From Euzebyales bacterium (GTDB taxonomy: Bacteria; Actinomycetota; Nitriliruptoria; Euzebyales; Egibacteraceae): DNA of 32,656 bases. Both the position numbers and the translations under genes were made by a program. Shown in pieces: positions 14,716 to 23,800 of this stretch (within the stretch, counting starts at the first letter, position 1; every line of letters starts with the position of its first letter). The notes beneath the pieces are model-generated. The model was not told the DNA's origin and searched no databases. It worked only from the letters and a program-made list of their open reading frames with translations. The stretch spans positions 1 through 32,656 of the forward strand of contig JACDBB010000086.1 of the NCBI GenBank assembly GCA_013695145.1, in the 5' to 3' direction.

Positions 14716-16026
14716 ATGACCCGCTCATCGTTCCGCTGGATCGGCGCGACGCTGACCGTCCTCCTCCTGCTGCTGGCCGGCTGCGCCGAGAGTGACGACG
14801 CGGCCGACCCCGGCGCCACCGGGCCCGCAGGCGAGGCGACCGTCGCGGGGACCGGCGTCCCCGGCGGTGACGGCACCGCGACCGCGGGCGCCGCCACCGA
14901 GGCCGGGGAGGCGACCGACACCGAGGGCGCCACCGACACCTCCGGCGAGGAGGGGCCGATCCGCATGGGCGCCGTGCTCGACATCACCGGGCCGGGGGCC
15001 AACCTCGGCGGGCCCGAACGCGACACCCTTCAGCTGCTCGCCGAGCAGATCAACGCCGCGGGCGGCGTGGACGGGCGGGAGGTCGAGCTCGACATCCGTG
15101 ACAACCAGTCCCGCGAGGACGAGGCGGCGACGCAGCTCACCTCCCTGCTGCAGGAGGAGGTCGACATCATCCTCGGCGCCAGCCGCACCGGCCCCAGCCT
15201 GGCGATGCGCCCCCTCGCCGAGCAAGCCGCGATCCCGATGATCTCCCTGGCGGCGAACCAGGCGATCGTCGACGGCTCCGAGTGGGTGTTCAAGACCGCG
15301 CAGAACGACCGCGTGGTGGTCGAGAAGATCGTCGCCTACATGCAGACGCAGGACTGGCAGACCCTCGGGCTGGTGCGTGACGCCTCGGCGTTCGGCGAAG
15401 GCGTCGCGGACCTCTTCCGGGACGTCAGCGGGGACGCGGACATCGTCGCGGTCGAGGAACGCTTCGCGACCGACGCCACCGAGTTCACCGCCCAGATGCT
15501 GAGCCTGCGCTCCGCCGGCGCCGACGTCAACGTCATCTGGGGGATCCCGCCCGCGGCCGCGACGGCCACGCAGGCGTACCGCGACCTCGGGTTGGACATC
15601 CCCCTCATGCACAGCCACGGGATCGGCAACCAAGTGTTCCTCGAGGTCGCAGGCCCCGCCGCCGAAGGCGTGGTCTTCCCGATCGGACGGCTGCTCGTCG
15701 CCGACGAGCTCGGTGACGACGACCCGCAGAAGGAGGTCATCACGACCTTCGTCGCCGACTACGCCGACGCCTACGGCGCGCCACCGTCCACGTTCGCCGG
15801 TCACGCCTACGACGCCTTCCAGCTCGCCGTCCAGGCGTTCGGCGAGGTCGGCACCGACCCCGCCGCCGTGCGCGACTACCTGGAGACCGCGGAGCTGACC
15901 GGGATCTCGGGTGTGTTCCGAATGACCCCCGAGGACCATTCCGGGCTGACGAGCGACGCGCTCGTCATCGTCGAGGTCGCCGACGGTGACTGGACCCTGG
16001 CCGCCGACCAGCCGGACGGTTCGTGA
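14716..16026 (+). CDS. ABC transporter substrate-binding lipoprotein (LivK type)
   Basis: A 436-residue extracytoplasmic binding protein of the branched-chain amino acid / amide type (Peripla_BP_6). A ribosome site GGAGGAG (14702-14708) precedes ATG 14716. The signal peptide ends in the lipobox LAGC with lipid-bearing C23. Residues 24-75 are a low-complexity Ala/Thr/Gly/Glu linker that holds the domain away from the membrane. The domain itself starts with IRMGAVLDITGPGANLG and contains INAAGGVDGREVELDIRDNQ, both standard for the family. It would deliver substrate to the LivH/LivM permease encoded next. Ligands in this family include branched-chain amino acids, amides, urea and aromatic acids; the linked hydroxylase makes an aromatic-type acid plausible. 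Confidence 0.9.
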   Translation: MTRSSFRWIGATLTVLLLLLAGCAESDDAADPGATGPAGEATVAGTGVPGGDGTATAGAATEAGEATDTEGATDTSGEEGPIRMGAVLDITGPGANLGGPERDTLQLLAEQINAAGGVDGREVELDIRDNQSREDEAATQLTSLLQEEVDIILGASRTGPSLAMRPLAEQAAIPMISLAANQAIVDGSEWVFKTAQNDRVVVEKIVAYMQTQDWQTLGLVRDASAFGEGVADLFRDVSGDADIVAVEERFATDATEFTAQMLSLRSAGADVNVIWGIPPAAATATQAYRDLGLDIPLMHSHGIGNQVFLEVAGPAAEGVVFPIGRLLVADELGDDDPQKEVITTFVADYADAYGAPPSTFAGHAYDAFQLAVQAFGEVGTDPAAVRDYLETAELTGISGVFRMTPEDHSGLTSDALVIVEVADGDWTLAADQPDGS

Positions 16027-16033
16027 CCGCGGC

Positions 16034-16918
16034 GTGATCGACTTCCTCCAGCTGACGGTCGCGGGACTCTCGGCGGGGTCGGCCTACGGGCTGGTCGCGG
16101 TCGGCTTCGTGACCATCCACTCGGTCACGGGGATCATCAACCTCGCGCAGGGCGAGTTCGCGATGGTGGCCGCGTTCGTCGCCATCGCGCTGCTCGCGGC
16201 GGGGCTGCCGCTGCCGATCGCGGCGCTGCTCGCCGTGCTGGTGGTGGCGCTGGGCGCCGCGGCCGTCGAGCGGGTCGCGATCGCCCCAGCGGCCGGGTCG
16301 TCGGTGGTCGCCTACATCATGCTGACGCTGGGCGTCTCGATCACGCTCAAGGCCTCGGCCCTGCTGATCGAGGGCCCGCAGCCCAGCGCGCTCCCGGCGT
16401 TCACCCCGGGGATCCTGTCGTTCGGCGGGGTGCTCGTCCGGCCGCAGGACCTGTGGATCCTGGCGGCCACGGCCGTCGCGGCGCTGGGGCTCTACGGCTT
16501 CCTGGAGCGCACGGTGACCGGCAAGGCGTTCCGGGCGTGTGCGGAACAGCCGACCGCCGCCCGGCTGGTCGGGATCTCTCCCTCCAGGATGTCGACCCTG
16601 TCGTTCGTCCTGGCCGGGGTCGTCGGCGCCGTCGCGGGGGTCGCATCGAGCCCGGTCATCCAGACGGACTGGAACATCGGCCTGTTCCTGGGGCTGAAGG
16701 GGTTCGTCGCCGCCAGCCTGGGCGGGCTCGCGTCGATCCCCGCTGCGATCGCCGGGGGGCTCCTGCTGGGCGTCGTCGAGAGCTTGGGAGCGTTCTACAT
16801 CAGCTCCGGGCTGCGAGACGCGATCGCGTTCTTCGTGCTGATCGTCGTGCTCGTCGCCCGACCGAGCGGGGTGTTCTCCACGCACGCAGGCGTCCGCGCG
16901 GGTGTGAGGGCCCATTGA
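16034..16918 (+). CDS. livH: Branched-chain-type ABC transporter permease (LivH)
   Basis: A 294-residue permease with about eight membrane helices. The N-terminal VAVGFVTIHSVTGIINLAQG plus EFAMVAAF is the family signature, and FRACAEQPTAARLVGI is the cytoplasmic coupling loop that contacts the ATPases. GTG 16034 is seven bases after the binding-protein stop; the ribosome site is poor, so coupled translation is likely. The frame is open further upstream, but that part overlaps the binding-protein gene and has no signal-like sequence. The stop TGA overlaps the TTG start of the next gene. Forms the translocation channel together with the LivM half of the following fusion. Confidence 0.92.
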   Translation: MIDFLQLTVAGLSAGSAYGLVAVGFVTIHSVTGIINLAQGEFAMVAAFVAIALLAAGLPLPIAALLAVLVVALGAAAVERVAIAPAAGSSVVAYIMLTLGVSITLKASALLIEGPQPSALPAFTPGILSFGGVLVRPQDLWILAATAVAALGLYGFLERTVTGKAFRACAEQPTAARLVGISPSRMSTLSFVLAGVVGAVAGVASSPVIQTDWNIGLFLGLKGFVAASLGGLASIPAAIAGGLLLGVVESLGAFYISSGLRDAIAFFVLIVVLVARPSGVFSTHAGVRAGVRAH

Positions 16919-18861
16919 CCGAGACCGAGGCCGCGGGCGTCCTCGCCGACGACCGCTCCGACGGCGGGATGCGGATGACGACCGGCGGAGCGGCGCAGCG
17001 CAGGCGCCTGCGCCGCGACTTCGCCGGACTGGCCGTCCTGATCGCCGGCGTCGTCGCTTTCCCGCTGCTGGCCAGCTCGCAACTGGTGTTCGTGGCCGTC
17101 TTCGCCGGGGTGTTCGCGCTGGCGGCCCTCGGGCTGTCGCTGCTGCTCGGACTCGCGGGCCAGATCAGCCTCGGGCATGCCGGGTTCCTCGCGATCGGCG
17201 CCTACACCTCGGCGATCCTGACGACCCGCTACCAGCAGAACGCGCTGCTCGCCTCGGTGGTCGCGGTCGGCGTGACGATGGTCACGGCGGCGGCGGTGGG
17301 CACACCGATCCTGCGTCTGCGCGGGCACTACCTGGCGTTGGCGACCCTCGGCTTCGGGATCATCGTCGCCGTCGTCGCCAATCAGTGGGACTTCACGGGT
17401 GGCCAGTCCGGCATCTTCGGCATCCGCAAGGTGGAGTTCAACGGGCGGGTCTACGACGACCCCTCCGAGCAGTTCTGGCTGGTGTGGGCCGCGGTGGTCG
17501 GCGCGCTGATCCTCGCGCGCAACCTCGCGTCCGGGCGGGTGGGGCGGGCGCTGGGCGCGGTCAACGACTCCGAGGTCGCCGCGGAGACCCTCGGCGTCGA
17601 CACCTTCCGACTGCGGTTGCAGGTGTTCGTGCTGTCGGCCGGGCTTGCCGCGGTCGCGGGCAGCTGCTACGCCCACGTGGTGGGGGTCGTGAACGCCCAG
17701 GCGGCGTCGTTCCTGCTGTCGGTCGAGCTGCTGCTGATGGCCGTCATCGGCGGCCTGGCCAGCGTCTGGGGCGCCGTCGTGGGCGCGATCTTCGTGCGGG
17801 CGCTCAGCGAGGCGCTCACCGCCTACATCCCTCGTGTGGTCCCCGGGGCCAGCGGCGAGTACCAGCTGATCGGCTTCGGCGTCGTGCTCGTGGTCGCGGT
17901 CATCTTCCTCCCAGGCGGCTTCGTGTCCGCCGGCACGCGGCTGGCGGGGCGGCTGGGCGCCCGCCGACGGCCGCGGACTCCGGTGAGCGGCGGCGGCGTG
18001 ACCGCCGCGAGCGACCACGAGGCCACCGGCGAGGCCGCGCCCCTGCTGCTGCGCGCGGGCAGGCCCGCGGTCGGCACCGCGGTGCTCCTCGTGCGCGGCC
18101 TCGAGCTGCACTTCGGTGGCGTGCGGGCGGTGCAGTCGGTCGACCTGGAGGTCCGCACCGGGGAGATCGTCGGCCTGATCGGCCCGAACGGCGCGGGCAA
18201 GACGACGCTGTTCAACGTCGTGTCCGGCGTGCTCCCGCCGACGGCCGGGACGGTGGAGGTCGGCGGCGCCCGGCTCGAGGGCCGCCGCCCCCACGCCGTC
18301 GCTGCCGCGCGCGCCGCCCGCACCTTCCAGAACCTCGAGATCTTCTCGTCGATGACGGTTGTCGGCAACGTCGCCGTCGGACGTCACCTGCGCAGCCGCG
18401 CCGGCGTCGTGGCCGGCGCGCTCGCGCTGCCCGCCCGGGCGGAGGAGCGCGCCATCGACGCCGAGGCCCGCAGGCTCGTCGAGCTCCTCGGCCTCGGCGA
18501 CGTCGCCGACTCGCCCGCCGCGGACCTGCCGTTCGGCCGCCAGCGTCTGGTGGAGATCGCCCGTGCCCTTGCCACCGAACCCGACCTGCTGCTGCTCGAT
18601 GAGCCGATGGCGGGGCTGTCCGCCGCCGAGCGTGCCGGCCTCGCCGGGCTGCTCCGCCGCCTGCGCGCCGGGGGCATGGCGATCCTGCTGGTCGAGCACG
18701 ACATCGAGGCGGTGATGGCGCTCGCCGACCGCGTGGCCGTCCTCGACGACGGTCGCCGCATCGCGTACGGCGCCCCTTCCGAGGTGTCCGACGACCCCGC
18801 GGTGATCGAGGCCTACCTCGGCGCCGACGCGGAGCAGACGACGCTGGGCGGCCCGGCGTGA
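16915..18861 (+). CDS. Fused LivM permease and LivG ATPase
   Basis: A 648-residue fusion. Residues about 20-345 are the LivM permease (LGLAGQISLGHAGFLAIGAY and NDSEVAAETLGVDTFRLR are family signatures). After a charged linker (345-395) comes the LivG ATPase: Walker A GPNGAGKT at 423-430, signature region DLPFGRQRLVEIARAL, Walker B LLLLDEP with D562/E563, and switch histidine in LVEHD. The fusion fixes permease and ATPase in equal amounts and is known in Actinomycetota. TTG 16915 overlaps the livH stop (TTGA) and has GAGGG nearby; ATG 16969 is the alternative and would not touch either domain. Confidence 0.9.
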   Translation: MTETEAAGVLADDRSDGGMRMTTGGAAQRRRLRRDFAGLAVLIAGVVAFPLLASSQLVFVAVFAGVFALAALGLSLLLGLAGQISLGHAGFLAIGAYTSAILTTRYQQNALLASVVAVGVTMVTAAAVGTPILRLRGHYLALATLGFGIIVAVVANQWDFTGGQSGIFGIRKVEFNGRVYDDPSEQFWLVWAAVVGALILARNLASGRVGRALGAVNDSEVAAETLGVDTFRLRLQVFVLSAGLAAVAGSCYAHVVGVVNAQAASFLLSVELLLMAVIGGLASVWGAVVGAIFVRALSEALTAYIPRVVPGASGEYQLIGFGVVLVVAVIFLPGGFVSAGTRLAGRLGARRRPRTPVSGGGVTAASDHEATGEAAPLLLRAGRPAVGTAVLLVRGLELHFGGVRAVQSVDLEVRTGEIVGLIGPNGAGKTTLFNVVSGVLPPTAGTVEVGGARLEGRRPHAVAAARAARTFQNLEIFSSMTVVGNVAVGRHLRSRAGVVAGALALPARAEERAIDAEARRLVELLGLGDVADSPAADLPFGRQRLVEIARALATEPDLLLLDEPMAGLSAAERAGLAGLLRRLRAGGMAILLVEHDIEAVMALADRVAVLDDGRRIAYGAPSEVSDDPAVIEAYLGADAEQTTLGGPA

Positions 18862-19610
18862 CCCGAAAGGCGACGCGGCTGACCGTCGAGGGCCTGTTCG
18901 CCGGCTACGGGAGGATCGAGGTGCTGCACGGCCTCAGCCTCGCGGTCGCGGCCGGCGAGCTCCTCGCCGTCGTGGGCGCCAACGGGGCGGGGAAGACGAC
19001 CCTGCTGCGGGTGATCTCGGGTCTCCTGCCCGCCCGCGCCGGGCGGGTGCTCCTCGACGGGCGAGCGGTGACCGGGATCGCGGCGGAGAAGCTGGCCAGC
19101 GCCGGCCTCACGCACGTGCCCGAGAACCGCCTGGTGTTCCCGGGGATGAGCGTCGCCGACAACCTGTCCCTGGGCGCCTACAGCCGGCGGCGCGGGAGCG
19201 GTCAGGCCGTCGAGCAGGACCGTCGCTTCGTGCTCGACCTGTTCCCGCGCCTCGCTCACCGTCTCGCGCAGCCGGCGGGGACGCTGAGCGGCGGCGAGCA
19301 GCAGATGCTCGCGATCGGCCGCGGACTCATGGCCCGTCCGAAGGCGCTCCTGCTCGACGAACCGAGCCTGGGCCTCGCGCCCAAGCTCGTCAGCGAGATC
19401 TTCGCGGTTCTCGGGAGCCTGCGGGACCAGGGCGACCTCGCGACCGTCGTCGTGGAGCAGAACGCCAGGGCGGCGCTGCGCATCGCGGACCGGGCCGTGG
19501 TGCTGGACCGCGGGCGGGTGCTCCTGTCCGGGACGCCGAAGGCGCTGCTCACCGACCCGCGCGTCCAAGCCGCCTACCTCGGCCGCGGTTACACCGAGGT
19601 GGCGCCATAG
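18858..19610 (+). CDS. livF: Branched-chain-type ABC transporter ATPase (LivF)
   Basis: A 250-residue ATPase, the second nucleotide-binding subunit of the importer. Walker A GANGAGKT is at 40-47, the ABC signature LSGGEQQMLAIGRGLM follows in the middle, and Walker B with D-loop is LLLDEPSLGLAP. LAPKLVSEIF after the D-loop is typical of LivF. The GTG start overlaps the stop of the LivM-LivG fusion (GTGA), so the operon binding protein, livH, livMG, livF is complete and tightly coupled. No hairpin is visible in the 53 bases before the next gene, which has its own -10 box. Confidence 0.93.
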   Translation: MTRKATRLTVEGLFAGYGRIEVLHGLSLAVAAGELLAVVGANGAGKTTLLRVISGLLPARAGRVLLDGRAVTGIAAEKLASAGLTHVPENRLVFPGMSVADNLSLGAYSRRRGSGQAVEQDRRFVLDLFPRLAHRLAQPAGTLSGGEQQMLAIGRGLMARPKALLLDEPSLGLAPKLVSEIFAVLGSLRDQGDLATVVVEQNARAALRIADRAVVLDRGRVLLSGTPKALLTDPRVQAAYLGRGYTEVAP

Positions 19611-19650
19611 GCGGGACCATCCTCGACCGGCGCGGGGGCGGCGCGATCCG

Positions 19651-19656
19651 TAGCAT
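19651..19656 (+). promoter_or_regulatory. -10 box (TAGCAT) of a leaderless DUF4191 transcript
   Basis: TAGCAT is followed by exactly seven bases and then ATG 19664. This is the standard geometry for leaderless mRNAs in Actinomycetota and supports ATG 19664 over the ATG at 19655 that overlaps the box. Confidence 0.5.
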
Positions 19657-19663
19657 GCCGAGC

Positions 19664-20338
19664 ATGACCTCCAACCCCGCCGACGAGAAACCGACCTTCC
19701 GCGAACGGCTGTCCACGATGCGGACCGGGTTCGTCGTCACGCGCCGGTCCGACCCGCGGTTCCTGCCGCTGATCATCGGCGTGCCCATCGTGGTGCTGGT
19801 GATCGTCGAGGGCGCGTTCATCGCGCTCGGCCAGCCGTGGATCGGCCTGCTGCCGGCCGCGCTGCTCGCGCTGCTGACCGCGCTGGTGATATTCGGCCGC
19901 CGGGCGTCCGCCGCGCAGGTGCAGTCGATCGAGGGCCAGCCAGGCGCCGCGGCTGCGGTGCTGAACACCTTGCGCGGCGCCTGGATCACGACACCAGCGG
20001 TGGCGTTCACGCGCAAGCAGGACTTCGTGCACCGCGTCGTCGGCCCGCCGGGCATCGTGCTGGTCGGTGAGGGCGCGCCCGCGCGCGTCGGGCAGCTGCT
20101 CAAGCAGGAGCGGCGCAAGCTCAGCAAGGTCGCCGGCGAGGCGGCGATCCACGAGGTCAGCGTCGGCAGTCGCGACGATCAGGTCTCGCTGCCCAAGCTG
20201 CAGGGTCACCTGATGAAGCTCCCCAGATCGATCAAGCCCAAGCAGGTCGGTCCGCTCAACACCCGCCTGTCGGCTGTCCGCCAGCCGGAGATGCCGATCC
20301 CCAAGGGTCCGCTGCCGTACTCCAAGAAGCGCCGCTAG
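19664..20338 (+). CDS. DUF4191 domain membrane protein
   Basis: A 224-residue protein of the actinobacterial DUF4191 family. A short basic cytoplasmic start (PTFRERLSTMRTGFVVTRRS) leads to two membrane helices (about 35-57 and 62-81, LPLIIGVPIVVLVIVEGAFI and LLPAALLALLTALVIFG). A basic cytoplasmic domain follows (KLLKQERRKLSKVAGEA-like stretch, PRSIKPKQVGPLNTRLSAVR). Function is unknown; in many actinobacteria it sits near lipoate synthesis or glutamine synthetase genes, which are not present here. ATG 19664 is chosen because a TAGCAT box lies seven bases upstream. It converges with glbO across a 107-base gap in which only a short palindrome (GCGGTACCGC, 20395-20404) is seen. Confidence 0.85.
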   Translation: MTSNPADEKPTFRERLSTMRTGFVVTRRSDPRFLPLIIGVPIVVLVIVEGAFIALGQPWIGLLPAALLALLTALVIFGRRASAAQVQSIEGQPGAAAAVLNTLRGAWITTPAVAFTRKQDFVHRVVGPPGIVLVGEGAPARVGQLLKQERRKLSKVAGEAAIHEVSVGSRDDQVSLPKLQGHLMKLPRSIKPKQVGPLNTRLSAVRQPEMPIPKGPLPYSKKRR

Positions 20339-20445
20339 ATCCGCCAGCTCTCCAGCTCATGCCCGAGGCCAGGACCATCACCAGTAGCGGCGGAGCGGTA
20401 CCGCAAACGGTGGGAGAACGGCACTCAGGATCTCCTGTCGTTCGG

Positions 20446-20829
20446 TCAGTCGCGGTTGCGCATCATCTCCGCCGAGCGGGCCAGATAGGTCCACAGCAGC
20501 CCGTCGAGGTCGTCTGACAGCTCGAGGTCGTCCAGGGCGGCGCGCATGCAGGCCAGCCACGCGTCGCGCTCCGCGGGGCCGATCGCGAACGGCGCGTGAC
20601 GCATCCGCAGGCGCGGGTGGCCGCGTCGGTCGCTGTAGGCGCGCGGCCCGCCCCAGTACTGCGCGAGGAACATCGTCAATCGCTCCTGCGCGCCGGACAG
20701 GTCCTCGTCGGGGTACAGCGGCCGCAGCAGCGGGTCCTCCGCGACGCGCGCGTAGAAGCCGGCGACCAGCCGGCGGAAGGCGTCCTGGCCGCCGACGGCC
20801 TCGTACACGGTGATCTCCTGCGAGCTCAT
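20446..20829 (-). CDS. glbO: Group II truncated haemoglobin
   Basis: A 127-residue globin with the 2-over-2 fold. Key residues match mycobacterial trHbO: proximal haem ligand H78 in RMRHAPF, W91 in ERDAWL, and distal Y26 and Y39 in FYARVAEDP and LRPLYPD. FLAQYWGGPRAYS is the diagnostic group II segment. Such proteins bind O2 or NO and protect or supply the respiratory chain. The frame is open upstream, but the N-terminal extension is arginine/proline-rich shadow of addA, so ATG 20829 is chosen; ATG 20838 or 20841 are alternatives. It begins 34 bases after the addA stop on the same strand and may be transcribed with addBA. Confidence 0.93.
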   Translation of the reverse strand: MSSQEITVYEAVGGQDAFRRLVAGFYARVAEDPLLRPLYPDEDLSGAQERLTMFLAQYWGGPRAYSDRRGHPRLRMRHAPFAIGPAERDAWLACMRAALDDLELSDDLDGLLWTYLARSAEMMRNRD

Positions 20830-20863
20830 GCCCCCCATCATGACCGCCATCGCGCCGCGAGGC

Positions 20864-23800
20864 TCACACCGACGCCGCGACGCGCTGGCGGACCTCGGCC
20901 ATCGCGGCCGGCAGGTCGGTGACATCGCGCTCGTGGGCGCCGTCCGGGGTGAGGTAGCAGAACACGACCCGCGCCACTGGCTCACCGGTGGCCGTCTCCA
21001 GCGCCACAGCGTAGGCCGCGCCCTGCAGCCGGTAGCCGACGGTCCGGACGTCGAGGTCGTGCGCCGACGCGGCGGTCTTGTAGTCGACGACCACGAGGCC
21101 GGCGTCGGTGCGGTACAGCAGGTCGACGTAGCCCTCCAGCACGGGGCCAGCGGAGCCGTCGAGCGGCGCGGCCACGTACGTCTCGCGCCAGCGGGGCCGC
21201 CCTCGGGACGCGCGCACCGACGGGGCGCCCAGCGCGGCGGTCACCAGCGCCGCGACCTCGGCCTCACGTCCGGTGACGCCCTCGGCGGCGCACTGCCCGG
21301 CGACCGCCGCGACCATGCCCTCCCCGAGGTCGCAGTCCTGTTGATCGAGGTCGACGGTCTGCAGGACCGCGTGCACGGCGCGCCCCACCGACGTCCCGTA
21401 GCGGCCCTTGATCCACGGTGGCAGCTCGAGGTCGCGAGGGCCCTTCACCAGCCCCGGGTCGATGCCGTCATGGCCCTGCGGATGAGCGGCGCGCGGCGCG
21501 GTGTCCGATGGCAAGCCGTCGGGGTCGGAGGTCGCTCCCTCGCTCGCGGCGATGCCGGTGGCCGAGACGGCCCGCCGCACCGACGCGGCGGCGAGCACCC
21601 TTGCGCGGTCGGCTTCCCATACCTGCAGTGCGGGTGCCGGCTGGCCGACCAGCGGGTCCTCGCGCAGCTGGCCGGTGGCCGGTCGGGGGTCCAGGGCCAT
21701 GGCGTGGGGCGCGCCGTCGTTCGCGCCAGCCAGGAGCTCGGCGTTCGACTCCCCCGCCTTGCCTGAAGGGGCCTTGCGGTGCAGGGACACCACGAGGTGG
21801 TCGCGCGCCCGCGTGCAGGCCACGTACAGCAGGCGGATGCGCTCGTGGTAGCTCAGCTGCTCGTCGAGCGGCTCGTGGGCGGTGTAGTGCTCGGTGCGGA
21901 CGCGGCCGCCGACGCGGATGCCCGCCGGCGCGCCAGGCGGATCGTGGGGCCAGACGACGTCCACGCCCGCCCGTCGCGTCTGCGGGACCGTCGACATGCC
22001 CGAGAGGATCGTGATGGGGAACTCCAGGCCCTTGGCCGCGTGAATGGTCATGATCCGCACGGCGTCGTCGTCGGTCTCGGGCAGCACCGTCTCGGCGACG
22101 CGGGCGCTGTCAGACGCCTGCAGGGCGGCCCATCCCAGGTACTCCCGGAGCGTCCCTCCCCGGGCCTCGCTCCAGGCGCGGGCCTGGTCGGTGACGAACC
22201 GCAGCCGCCGCCACAGGTCGCGCGGTCTGCGGTCGGCGAAGCCGAGCTCGAACAGGCGCCGGTCGCGGACCAGCCGGTCGATCACCTCGCTGGGTGTGAG
22301 CCAGGTGTGGTCACGGTGCAGCTGCGCCAGGAACGCGGTCGCCTCAGCCACGGGATGCTCGGCCGGCACGGTCTCCGGCTGGTCGCGGGTGAGGTCAAAG
22401 TGGCCCTCGTGAGCCTTGCGGAAGGTGAGGAGGTCATCGTCACCGCAACCGAACAGCGGTGACCGCAGCGCCGTCACCAGCGCCAGCCGATCGGTGGGGT
22501 CCGCGACGGCGCGCAGCGCGGCGAACAGGTCGCGCACCTCAGGGGTGGCGTACACCAGAGAGCTGGTCTCGGCCCGGTAGGGGACGTGCCGCTGTTCGAG
22601 CGCCTGCTCCAGCGCGCCGAGCGAGGTGCGGGCGGGCAGCAGGATCGTGATGTCGCCGGGCCGTGCGGCACGCCAGTGCTCGCGCCCGTCGCCGTCGCGG
22701 TGGTCGAGCACCGACCACCGGTCCTCCAGGGCGACCAGCACGGCGCCGGCGACGTCGGCCGCCTCGCGCTCGCGCAGCTGCGCCGCTGACGGCTTGTCGT
22801 CGTGCGGCTCAGCCCCGATCAGGCCGACGGTCGGGCCGTCCGCGGGGACCTGGCGGAACGGCGACGGCGCGAGCGGCTGGTACTCCGGCTGCGCGCCATC
22901 GACGGGCTGGATGAGCTGGCCGAAGACGTGGTTGACCCATGCGAGCACGGGCGGGGATGTCCGGAAGTTGGTGGTCAGCCGGACGGGTTGGTCGCCGGCG
23001 AAGCACTCCCTGGCCTGGAGGAACAGGCCGATGTCCGCGCGCCGGAACCGGTAGATGGACTGCTTGGGGTCGCCGACGAAGAACAGGGCGCCTGGCCGCA
23101 CCTCGGTGTCTGTCCACGCCTGGTGGCCGGCGGCGGCGTCGGGGCTGGCCAACAGGACCGCGAGCTCGACCTGGATCGGGTCGGTGTCCTGGAACTCGTC
23201 GAGCAGCAGGCGCGCGTAGCGCTGCCGGAAGGCGGCGCGCACCCCGTTGCCGTGCGGACCACGCAGCAGCCCGCGGGCTAGCACCAGCAGGTCGTGGAAG
23301 GCGACGCGGCCGCTGACGCGGCGTTCTTCGGCGGCCTCGAGCACGAAGCGGGCGACCTCGACGGCGAGGCGATGCAGCGCGGCGACCGCCACCTCCTCGC
23401 GCAGGCCGGCGCAGGCCTCCTCCAGCGCGCGCATCCGCTGCCTGAGGTCGCCCAGCGCCCCCTTGCCGCCCCAGTTCGCGGGCTTGCCCGCGTTGCCGGG
23501 CTTGAAGCTGACGCCGGGGTCGCTCAGCAGTCGCAGGCGCTCGAGCTCGTCGGTCTCCGCTCGCAACCGGTCGGCGAAGCCGGCGATCAGGCCCAGCTTC
23601 GGCAGGAGCTTGTCTGACACATCGCCGCACGTCGCCGCGGCGCCGCAGACCCCGTCGATCTCGGCGAGCAGCGCGCGCACGTCGACGGGCGGGGGCTCCC
23701 CATCGCCCCACGGGATGCGGCCCGGCTCGGCCACCAGGTCCCAGTTGGCCTCGAACGCGACCGCCAGCTCGCGCAGGTGATCGAGCTGGACCCCGGCGGC

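Noticed and set aside
16795-18699. Minus-strand open frame of 634 codons opposite the LivM-LivG fusion
   Set aside because: Antisense to a strongly conserved transporter; its composition is typical of shadow frames.
20395-20404. GCGGTACCGC palindrome as terminator between DUF4191 gene and glbO
   Set aside because: Ten bases with no loop cannot form a stable hairpin; mentioned only as a short palindrome.
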